From a virus: 24,265 bases of DNA. The notes beneath the pieces were generated by a model. That model did no database searches. It was given only the letters and a program-made list of their open reading frames with translations, and had not been told where the DNA came from. Made by a program: the position numbers and the translations under genes. Below, one piece after another: positions 12,442 through 20,227 of the stretch (positions within the stretch are counted from its first letter, which is position 1; each line of letters begins with the position of its first letter). The stretch lies in the IMG/VR virus record IMGVR_UViG_3300009128_000126, positions 1-24,265 of that record; one strand, given 5' to 3'.

Positions 12442-15400
12442 TGGCGCTCCAGAAGCAGAACATCACGATCGCCATGAGCTCAATGGATGAGTCTATCGAC
12501 GATCGCGTTCTCCCAACGGAGAGGCTTTTGAGCGTCAAGAACGGCCAATACGACAAGCGCGGGGCAATCAAGAAGCGCAACGGCTTCAGTGCTCTCGGCA
12601 ACGCCATAAGCGGCGGCGGCTCGCTAGATAGCGCAAAAACCTTATTCAGCACAGAGGATGAGCTTTGTGTGGTGGGCAACACCCGGCTGCACGCATTCAA
12701 CGAGGCGCGGAGTGTTTGGTACGACCGCGGGGCAATCAGTCCGGCAACCGGCGAAGTGCGCGACATCTTCCGCGACGTTAACAATTACGAGCTGAGCGAC
12801 CTGGCCCGAGGGCAGCAAATCACCAGCGTGGACGATTATGTGATTCACGCCTCTGAGCAAAAGTACGTGCGCGACGCGTCGCTGGTTGTAGGTAACCGCG
12901 AGCACATCGCCATCGCCGCAGAAATCACAACCGTCGACAACCAGCAAGTGATTCCTCCGACGGAGATCAACAACACAAACGACGAGTCATTCGCTCCCCA
13001 TGCGCCGCGCTGTCTGGCAACGGGGACCAAGCTGTGCGTACTGCATGCAAGCGGCACGGGCGCGGGCCCCATCCTCGGGGGGCCAAACGATCTATTTTTG
13101 CACGAGTGGGACGCGGCAACCCCGACCGTTGGGTTTAGCACCGGAATTCCGCTCACAATCAACCCGTCTGATTTGTGGTTCTTCCAGCAAAACCTGCGCA
13201 CCTACGACGCAATCGGGATCCACGAGGGGGGCAACGAGGGTGATTATTTGGTTGCCTATGTGTCGCAGGCCACGCCGACGCCTCAGCGGCTTGTGGTTGC
13301 ACGGCGTGACAGTGCGCACGTGTTGCAGGCAAATACATTTTTGCACCCCGTAGACACCCACAAATATACCCGCGTGGCGCTTGCCAATAGCACCGCCTCG
13401 GCTGACGTCTTTTACGTTCTCGCGGTTGTTGAGGCTGGAGACGCTACCCCGGCACGGGTTGAGGCTTGGGCGCTCCAAAAGTCGAACTGCACAGTCATCT
13501 GGGGACCAACCACCGTGCGGCTCCTGGGGGCCACCGAATCCGTGTTCGACCTGGGGTGCGTTGAGTCTGGCGCGCGCCTTGTGTGCACCTGGGATATGAA
13601 CGACGGCGATGCTGGTGTCACCCGAAGCACCGAGAACATGAGCATCGATGCGGCGACGGGGAACATAGCGACGACTGATGGGATTTGGAAAATCTACAAC
13701 GCAAGGTTGAGGACGCGCCCCTTTGTGGTCAACGGCCGCACGTATGCGTGGTTGTGTTCAACCATCTCATACGCCAATGGCGACAGCTTCCCCGGTGGTA
13801 CGGAGCTGTTCGAGTGCGAGTGGCTTGCCGACTTGATGACCAACGACGCGAACCCGGTGTGCGAGTACAATTTTACGGCCAGCCGAAGAATGCACGTCTT
13901 TTGCGGGATCCATAACATTGGCGTAGCGCCTTGCACGACCACCGTGCAGCACAGCGCGGTCAGCATGGGGTCCACAAATAACGTGGTGGACTTTGGCAGC
14001 GGCGTACATCGCAACATGACGACCACGCGCAGCTACTTCCAGCCGCTTGGCGAACGACGACACGCAGCGACCCGCGTGTCACTTGACTTTGAGGAGGCAC
14101 CGCTTACCGCAATCGTAAACCGAGGCGCGGCCGTTATCGGTGGTGCTGCGTGGTTTTGGTACACGGGAAATTGGGCCGAAGAGCTCAGCTTTGCCTATCC
14201 GCCGATCGTGTTTGAGGGACTCGACGGGGCCCCCCCCGCGCAACAGCCCGAGGTTATCAACGCAGGTGGGGGCAATCTTCCCGCAGATGACTACTTTTAT
14301 ACCGCGCATTGGTCCACCTATGACGAGCGCGGAAACCTGCACCGGTCCCTACCAACGGCACAGGTTAAGGTAACGATCGACCCAGCCGACGCCCCCGCCG
14401 ACATCAAGTTGACGGCCAAGACGCTCACCGCCTCGGCTCGCTTTGGTCTCCCATCGCGTGATGTCAACTGCGTGTTCTATCGCTCGAGCGCAAGTGACCT
14501 GGTCCCCAGGCGCGTCAATCTATCAAACGAGCTCGTGCCTACCACGCCGGTTCCGGTGGGTCCGTTCGTGCCATTCTTCACGCTCCAATTCATCGACACA
14601 CAGCAGCCGGCCGAAATCGCAAACCACACGGTGTTGTATACCGATGGCGGCGTTGAACTGGAGGCCGTTTGCCCCGAGGGTGGTCGGATCCCATTCGTCA
14701 CAGGCGACCGCGTTTGGTTGGGGGACTTCTTTCGTCGCGACCGGATCCAGTTCAGCAAGCGCTATATTCCTGGCACAGCCAACGAGGACTCATTAGCCCC
14801 AGAGTTTAATGAGGCGTTTGGCTTTTTGGTCCGCAGCGGTCAGGACGTCACGGGAATGGGGGAGATTGACAATAAACTAATTGTCTTCACCGAAGAGGAG
14901 ATATTCGCTATTGCGGGGCGCGGTCCAGATGATAGCGGGGCAAATAGTGACTTCAGTGGACTGCAAGAGGTCAGCAACGATGGAGGGTGCATCGAGGCAC
15001 GCAGCGTCGTGGGTTATCCAGAGGGGCTGTTCTTCCAATCCAAAGCGGGGATCTATCGCCTTAGCCGCAACCTAGCCGTTGATTTTGTCGGCAAGGCTGT
15101 TGAGGACAAGTTAGCCGAGTATCCGCAGATCGTAGCGTCGACCCTTGTGGCGAAAGAGAACGAGCTTCGCTTCGTGTGCCAAAAGCCAGGGTCCAACTTC
15201 GGCATTGTGCTTGTGTTCAACTATAAATGGGGCTCGTGGAGCTGGTGGGAGCCGAAGATCCATGCACCCGGCACAACGGTGCCGATGCCCATTGCCAGCG
15301 CTGCGCTTCACAAGGATGTTTACTACCTGATTTCTCCCGCCGGGGATGTGTGGTTTTTGGATGAGAACCAGTGGCACGATGAGCTGGACATCTACGTGCC

Positions 15401-15770
15401 GTTAGAGATCGAAACCGCTTGGCTGCAAGCGGCGCGACAGTCGGGCTGGCAGCGGGTCTGGAACGTCACCGCGCTGTGTGGGCGGAAGGACGCCCATGAC
15501 CTAACCATGACAATTCACAGCGACTTCGACACAGCGGCAAGCCAAACCGCGACGTGGACCGATGCGACAATCGCGACCTTTCCTGAGCTGCCGCGCGAGC
15601 AAGTCAAGGCGCATATCATTCGCCAAAAGTGTGAGGCGCTCAAGGTGACCATTGTCGACTCTGCCCCCGGTGGCGTTACGACCGGCGAGGGCTACGACAT
15701 TGCGGGGATCGTCCTCGAGGCTGGCGTTAAGCGCGGCCAGGTCAAGGTCGCCAAGGAGCAAAGGAATTAG
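12441..15770 (+). CDS. Large tail nozzle/stabilisation-like protein
   Basis: This is the largest gene (1109 residues). Near the N terminus DRVLPTERLLSVKNGQYDKR followed by a Lys-Arg-rich stretch is typical of tail nozzle or stabilisation proteins of podoviruses (P22 gp10 or T7 gp12 type). The body is repeated beta structure, suggesting a propeller. From about residue 800 the segment IDNKLIVFTEEEIFAIAGRG, then GPDDSGANSDFSGLQEVSND and EGLFFQSKAGIYRLSRN, matches a conserved part I know from such proteins. In those families the protein forms a hexameric tube below the adaptor. No tape measure follows, which supports a short tail. The start overlaps the previous stop. Confidence 0.75.
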   Translation: MALQKQNITIAMSSMDESIDDRVLPTERLLSVKNGQYDKRGAIKKRNGFSALGNAISGGGSLDSAKTLFSTEDELCVVGNTRLHAFNEARSVWYDRGAISPATGEVRDIFRDVNNYELSDLARGQQITSVDDYVIHASEQKYVRDASLVVGNREHIAIAAEITTVDNQQVIPPTEINNTNDESFAPHAPRCLATGTKLCVLHASGTGAGPILGGPNDLFLHEWDAATPTVGFSTGIPLTINPSDLWFFQQNLRTYDAIGIHEGGNEGDYLVAYVSQATPTPQRLVVARRDSAHVLQANTFLHPVDTHKYTRVALANSTASADVFYVLAVVEAGDATPARVEAWALQKSNCTVIWGPTTVRLLGATESVFDLGCVESGARLVCTWDMNDGDAGVTRSTENMSIDAATGNIATTDGIWKIYNARLRTRPFVVNGRTYAWLCSTISYANGDSFPGGTELFECEWLADLMTNDANPVCEYNFTASRRMHVFCGIHNIGVAPCTTTVQHSAVSMGSTNNVVDFGSGVHRNMTTTRSYFQPLGERRHAATRVSLDFEEAPLTAIVNRGAAVIGGAAWFWYTGNWAEELSFAYPPIVFEGLDGAPPAQQPEVINAGGGNLPADDYFYTAHWSTYDERGNLHRSLPTAQVKVTIDPADAPADIKLTAKTLTASARFGLPSRDVNCVFYRSSASDLVPRRVNLSNELVPTTPVPVGPFVPFFTLQFIDTQQPAEIANHTVLYTDGGVELEAVCPEGGRIPFVTGDRVWLGDFFRRDRIQFSKRYIPGTANEDSLAPEFNEAFGFLVRSGQDVTGMGEIDNKLIVFTEEEIFAIAGRGPDDSGANSDFSGLQEVSNDGGCIEARSVVGYPEGLFFQSKAGIYRLSRNLAVDFVGKAVEDKLAEYPQIVASTLVAKENELRFVCQKPGSNFGIVLVFNYKWGSWSWWEPKIHAPGTTVPMPIASAALHKDVYYLISPAGDVWFLDENQWHDELDIYVPLEIETAWLQAARQSGWQRVWNVTALCGRKDAHDLTMTIHSDFDTAASQTATWTDATIATFPELPREQVKAHIIRQKCEALKVTIVDSAPGGVTTGEGYDIAGIVLEAGVKRGQVKVAKEQRN

Positions 15771-15772
15771 CA

Positions 15773-16492
15773 ATGAGCGTTGCGACCACAAAAGTAGACA
15801 TGTTCGGCCATGGTGGCGAGTCGCCCTCGGGTCGGTCGGATGCTGAGCTCCTGGCCGCCAAGGAGTGGGGCGACAAGGTTGAGGCCGCGGTGGGAACCTT
15901 TGGGCCACTGGGGCGCAAGAGGGAGGGCGATCCCTCGCTTGCCAACGAATGGCGATACCAGGCCTTTAAACAAGAGGACGCCGCGCGCAAAGCCATGGAG
16001 GACTACCGCAACCGCGTCCGCGGTGGCGAGGCCTCCGCAGCGCGCATGCAGGGGCGCCTAGATATGGGAGACGCTCAGCGCCAAGCCCTACAAATGCAGG
16101 GGTCATCACGTGCCAACCCGCTGGCGATGCGTGCCGCGGGCTATGGCGCTGCCCAGACGCAGGGCCAGGCATTGAGCACAGCCATGAAGCGCCGCGCGGC
16201 AGAGATCGCAGCCACTGAAGGGGCCTATCAGCAGGCGCTTGGCAGGTATTCCGGTTTGGAGTCTGACATCCTTAAGCGAGCCCAGGCGTACGACCGCTCC
16301 ATGCGGGGACTCAATACCAGCCTTGACAACATTGGCGCCAAGGATGACGCGGCCGATCGTGCGCGAGACATGTCCTATGCGGGTGCCGCAGCTGGAGCCG
16401 GCGGCTCAATGATGCAATCCGCTGCAAACACGGACTGGGGCGGCGGCGGCGGCAGCAGCAGTGACTATATCATTCGCGAGGTACCTTACTAA
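15773..16492 (+). CDS. Candidate internal/ejection protein, 239 residues
   Basis: This alanine- and glutamine-rich, mostly helical protein opens with a short disordered region (MSVATTKVDMFGHGGESPSG). A repeat-like helical part follows, including SRANPLAMRAAGYGAAQTQG and KRRAAEIAATEGAYQQALGR (about residues 105-160). It ends in a Gly-rich hydrophobic stretch and GGGGGSSSDY. Such composition is typical of proteins packed inside podovirus heads and ejected with the DNA, but no fold is certain. The NPLA-x-RAA-x-Y segment recurs in the next gene, suggesting a duplicated module. The stop overlaps the next ATG (TAATG). It starts the cassette of four consecutive large helical genes. Confidence 0.6.
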   Translation: MSVATTKVDMFGHGGESPSGRSDAELLAAKEWGDKVEAAVGTFGPLGRKREGDPSLANEWRYQAFKQEDAARKAMEDYRNRVRGGEASAARMQGRLDMGDAQRQALQMQGSSRANPLAMRAAGYGAAQTQGQALSTAMKRRAAEIAATEGAYQQALGRYSGLESDILKRAQAYDRSMRGLNTSLDNIGAKDDAADRARDMSYAGAAAGAGGSMMQSAANTDWGGGGGSSSDYIIREVPY

Positions 16493-18054
16493 TGGCTTCC
16501 AAATACTACCTGCCACCAAAAGAGGGGCAGGGCGGATCGGCGAAATACGACGAGGACAGGGGCTTCTACGACGAGCCGAGTCAGTCTGAGGAATCCAAGG
16601 CGGAGGACCTCCAGCACAAGCGGCTGCGGGAGAGCGGCTACTATTTGCCAGGTGAGGCCATAGAGGCGCCTGGCGCGGTGCAAGTGCGCCACCGCATGAT
16701 GGAGCACTCTGACCGCGAGATCGCCCCGGCGCTGCGCTACCTCCAGGAGGCACAGGGGAGGGACACAGCCGCACAGCGCGAGCTACAAAGCGGGCTGACG
16801 CAGGGCAAGGCCCACATGGTGTCGCAAGCGACCACTCGGGGGATGTCGCCGTCTGCGCTGCGGGCTGCGCGCTACTCGGGAGACGCAATGACCACGCGCG
16901 GGGCGGCGCAAGCGAACATGCTCCAAGCGGCCGAAGAGCAGGCTGCGCAACAGCAATACATTCAAGCACTACAGCGCCGCAGCGATTACGAGCAATTTGT
17001 GCAAGATATCGCCAATGACAAGGCCATGATGGGCCACGAAAAAGCCGCCGCAGACGCTGCGCGAAGACAGGCCGCGCAGCAAGCCGAGGACGATGCCATC
17101 GCTGAGGGCGTGGGCATGGTGCTAGGCGCCGCGGGCAGCATGATGAGCGACGAGCGCCTTAAGGTCGGCATGGTGGAGGCCACAGACCGTGACCTTAACG
17201 AGCTGCGCGACCGGTTGCGGGCGCGTGACGACGACATGATGAGGCGCAACCTCCAGGCCCGTTATACAGACCATAACAGCCGCGTGGACGACGACGCCGT
17301 AGATCGAGACTTGGACCAATACCGAACGGCGCGCGAGCTGCGCGGCCTCGACGTCGAGCTTGCTGAGCAAAACGAGCTCTACCACCGCGGCGTCACCGAC
17401 AAGGCCCCCCCCAACCTGGACTACACGGAGTCGGTTGACTTTGGGCGCGGTCGCTATCCCAGTGGGGGCACCACGCCGGGGTGGCTGGCGTCGGAGGCGG
17501 ACAAGCGCAACCAGGGCTATGCGCGCGGACCAAGCGCGCCCCCAACGGGCGCACAGCGTGCTGAACCAGAGGTGGAGAGGCTACGCAGAGCGTTGCGCGA
17601 AGACGACGCGGCCATGCAAGAGCGCCTATTTGGCGAGGCCGCAGCAACGGAGAAGGTTCGCGAGCTCGGCCGGTCCATGGCGCCAAGAGGACAGTATGCG
17701 ATCTACGAATATGGACCCGAGGCTCAAGGCTTCGGCGCCCCCTCCGGCATCCAGTCGGGCCCCACGACACAGCAGCTCGGAACGTCCGAGCTTGGCGCCA
17801 ACATGGTGCGCGAGGGTCCTATTGGACAGGGCATTGAGCCATACAGCGCGCTCCGCGGGACAATGGGGGTTGCTGGTCAGAACAGGCTAGAGCTCGACGA
17901 GCTACGTGCGTCCCTGATGGGCTCGCCCCCACCGTGGGAGCTCGCAGGAAGCAACGACATGCCCCATGAGGAGCAGCGCCTTCGTGACGCGTTGAGCGCG
18001 GAGCAGGGGCCCGCGTGGGCGGACTACGACTATAGCGGCTACGTGCAGCCCTGA
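16492..18054 (+). CDS. Candidate ejection protein with a split S74-like (SDERLK) region
   Basis: This 520-residue protein is alanine/glutamine-rich with long helices. Residues ~100-165 share a module with the previous gene (SPSALRAARYSGDAMTTRGA, ending YIQALQRRSDYE). At residues 219-224 it has SDERLK, the hallmark of the start of S74-type intramolecular chaperone domains. The remainder of the S74-like pattern, YAIYEYGPEAQGFG and then GIQSGPTTQQLGTSELGANM and a final helix with RLELDELRASL, appears only from residue 402. A charged, Arg-rich insert of about 150 residues separates the halves. In known phage proteins the two parts are close together. Autocleavage is uncertain. Proline-rich stretches near the end may be exposed. 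Confidence 0.62.
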   Translation: MASKYYLPPKEGQGGSAKYDEDRGFYDEPSQSEESKAEDLQHKRLRESGYYLPGEAIEAPGAVQVRHRMMEHSDREIAPALRYLQEAQGRDTAAQRELQSGLTQGKAHMVSQATTRGMSPSALRAARYSGDAMTTRGAAQANMLQAAEEQAAQQQYIQALQRRSDYEQFVQDIANDKAMMGHEKAAADAARRQAAQQAEDDAIAEGVGMVLGAAGSMMSDERLKVGMVEATDRDLNELRDRLRARDDDMMRRNLQARYTDHNSRVDDDAVDRDLDQYRTARELRGLDVELAEQNELYHRGVTDKAPPNLDYTESVDFGRGRYPSGGTTPGWLASEADKRNQGYARGPSAPPTGAQRAEPEVERLRRALREDDAAMQERLFGEAAATEKVRELGRSMAPRGQYAIYEYGPEAQGFGAPSGIQSGPTTQQLGTSELGANMVREGPIGQGIEPYSALRGTMGVAGQNRLELDELRASLMGSPPPWELAGSNDMPHEEQRLRDALSAEQGPAWADYDYSGYVQP

Positions 18055-18063
18055 GGCAATACG

Positions 18064-20226
18064 ATGGCAACACCCGCACAGGAACAGGACAACCTAGAAC
18101 AGGCATTGAGGGAAATCAAAGGGGGACCCGCTCCATTGGATCCGGGTCCCCTCGACCTAGCCTACGCAATCGACCCGCCAACGACTGCCCCACCGACGCC
18201 GCCACCGATTGCACCACCGGCCCCACCTCCGACAGTGCGGCCTACGGAGCCACCACCGCTACAGGTTTCGCGCCTGGGTGCGGGACCGTCTCCCGACGAG
18301 CCCCCTAGTTATGAGGGTTTCGCGCAGCTCGGGCGCAACATCGTTAGCGCCATTCCGGGGATAGGGTTCGCGGAGAGGCCGACGGAAACCGTGCGCCGCC
18401 GAAAGGGCCCCGAGGGACCCGCACCCGCATCGCCACAGCGCGCATCTGTTCCCACTTCGCCCGGTGTTGCTCGGCGCCCGCTGAGCTTCGAGCAATTCAA
18501 ACAACAGCGTTACGCACAAGACTCGCGGGGGTTGCCCCATGGTCACGATCCACGCTGGGGCGAATACTTCCACCCCGATCGAGACACTTTCGAGGCCAGG
18601 CTACAGGAGCAGGTTGACGGCCCCATGTGGGAGGCCTTCCAGGCCAGGTTGGACGCGGAAATCAAGGCAGACCCAAGCCTTGATGATGAGCAGTACCGCA
18701 CCGATCGGCAGGACGAGTTCAATGCTCTTGCCGAGGAGTGGAAGGGCGAGCAGCGTCGTGGTTATGAGGGCGTAGCCAACAGCATTGCGGGGATGCCGGT
18801 CGGCTGGCAGCGCTCCCTAAACAGCATGGCCAATGACGAGCGAGCCTTGGAGGTCGCCGACATGCGCCGTCGCATCCTCGAGCGTGAGAGGTTCGGCGAA
18901 GTCGAGAAGGAAATGCGCGACGCAGGGCTGCGGAGTGCCTATGCCGCCGATGCGGTCAACCGCAAGCGCACAGAGGACCAACAGGCGTTTGAGAGTCGGG
19001 TGCGTAAGCTAGCCGACGAGGTCAGCCAGGGCGTTGACCCCAATCGGATCTATAAAGAGCGCGGCACGGTGGGCAACATTCTAGCCATGATTGCCGCTGG
19101 TCTTGGTGCGGCTGGGGCCGTGCTGGCCAAGTCTCCCAATTATGCCATGGAGGCAATGCAGAAGGCCATTGACCGCGACATCGCTGCCCAAAAAGCAACG
19201 ATTAGCGCTAAGCGCTCATCCATCGACGCAGCAACGCGCGAGTACCAGTTGATGATGGAGCGGTTTGACGGCATGGAGGGCGCTGAGGCCGCCAAGAACA
19301 TGGCCGCGTGGGAGCAGATATCAGGAACGCTTGCGGGCTTCCGAAACGAGAACATGACCCAAGGCATGAAGGAGCGCCTGGGGGTAATGGAGGACCACGC
19401 AAGGCAGAACCGTGACATCGCCGAGCAGAAGCTCCTACACCGCGGCATGGTAACTCGCGAGCAGCAGCTAGCTAGGGAATACAACGACCTGATGCGCCGA
19501 CAGAGCGGGAGCGGGAGCCCAAAGCGCGAGCTTCCTCCGGGTCATTACGACGTGAGCATGCGCGACTATCAAGAGCGCTACATAGGATCGCTTGGTGGCT
19601 ATGCCTATGGCGGCACAAAGGACGACATCGAGAAGCTAAAAGAGCAATCCGCCGCGCGTCAGGCCATGGTCAACGATCTAAACCTTCTGAGGCGCCTTGC
19701 TCGTGACGACCGCGTCGCACTTTACAATCCCCTATCGGCATCCTACCGCGCCGCACAGGGCGCCCGAAACCGCATCGCTAACCTTAAGATCCAATCCATC
19801 ACCGGCGCTGCCATTGGAAACGAAAGAGAGGAGAGGCGCCTCAGGACGGGCATCGAGGCCACAAAGAACCCGCTCGCGCTAGACGTGGCACTCGGTCAGA
19901 TTGAGGAGGTGGCTAAGCGCATTGAGGCCCAGGCGGACGCCGAGCAAGCCATTCTAATGAAAAATGTCGATTTTCAACGCCACTCCGGCCAGGTGATACG
20001 CGACGAAAAGGGCAGGCCGCGCGCTGTCCTCGGGCCGTCCGCGCGCCACGCGGGCCCGTCGCCAGAGACAAGGTTAGGATCGGCAGACCGCGACAAGCCC
20101 ACACCCGAGCCCGCGCGCGAGCGCTCCGCAGCCGAATATGTCGCCAAGGGGGCAAAGGCCGTCATGAACCCATATGCCCCGTTTGGCGCTGCCGGCTGGG
20201 CGGCTAAAAAGTTTTTTGGTGACTAA
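18064..20226 (+). CDS. Candidate internal virion protein, 720 residues, proline-rich N terminus
   Basis: Residues ~20-75 are rich in Pro (TTAPPTPPPIAPPAPPPTVR), likely unstructured. The rest is mostly charged helix. A Gly/Ala-rich hydrophobic segment, GNILAMIAAGLGAAGAVLAK (about 337-358), is followed by a Met/Ala-rich helix with DRDIAAQKATISAKRSSIDA and YQLMMERFDGMEGAEAAKN. A hydrophobic Gly/Ala segment followed by this type of helix recurs in large uncharacterised phage proteins, and ejection proteins are known to insert into host membranes. The C-terminal half holds several Arg/Lys-rich stretches and ends with a hydrophobic AAGWAAKKFFGD. The stop is followed directly (one base) by the next ATG. 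Assignment by composition and position. Confidence 0.58.
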   Translation: MATPAQEQDNLEQALREIKGGPAPLDPGPLDLAYAIDPPTTAPPTPPPIAPPAPPPTVRPTEPPPLQVSRLGAGPSPDEPPSYEGFAQLGRNIVSAIPGIGFAERPTETVRRRKGPEGPAPASPQRASVPTSPGVARRPLSFEQFKQQRYAQDSRGLPHGHDPRWGEYFHPDRDTFEARLQEQVDGPMWEAFQARLDAEIKADPSLDDEQYRTDRQDEFNALAEEWKGEQRRGYEGVANSIAGMPVGWQRSLNSMANDERALEVADMRRRILERERFGEVEKEMRDAGLRSAYAADAVNRKRTEDQQAFESRVRKLADEVSQGVDPNRIYKERGTVGNILAMIAAGLGAAGAVLAKSPNYAMEAMQKAIDRDIAAQKATISAKRSSIDAATREYQLMMERFDGMEGAEAAKNMAAWEQISGTLAGFRNENMTQGMKERLGVMEDHARQNRDIAEQKLLHRGMVTREQQLAREYNDLMRRQSGSGSPKRELPPGHYDVSMRDYQERYIGSLGGYAYGGTKDDIEKLKEQSAARQAMVNDLNLLRRLARDDRVALYNPLSASYRAAQGARNRIANLKIQSITGAAIGNEREERRLRTGIEATKNPLALDVALGQIEEVAKRIEAQADAEQAILMKNVDFQRHSGQVIRDEKGRPRAVLGPSARHAGPSPETRLGSADRDKPTPEPARERSAAEYVAKGAKAVMNPYAPFGAAGWAAKKFFGD

Positions 20227-20227
20227 A

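Noticed and set aside
20174-20227. Upstream start of the 901-residue gene
   Set aside because: These 54 bases lie fully within the preceding gene's 3' end and encode no part of the recognisable N-terminal domain. ATG 20228 follows the previous stop by one base.
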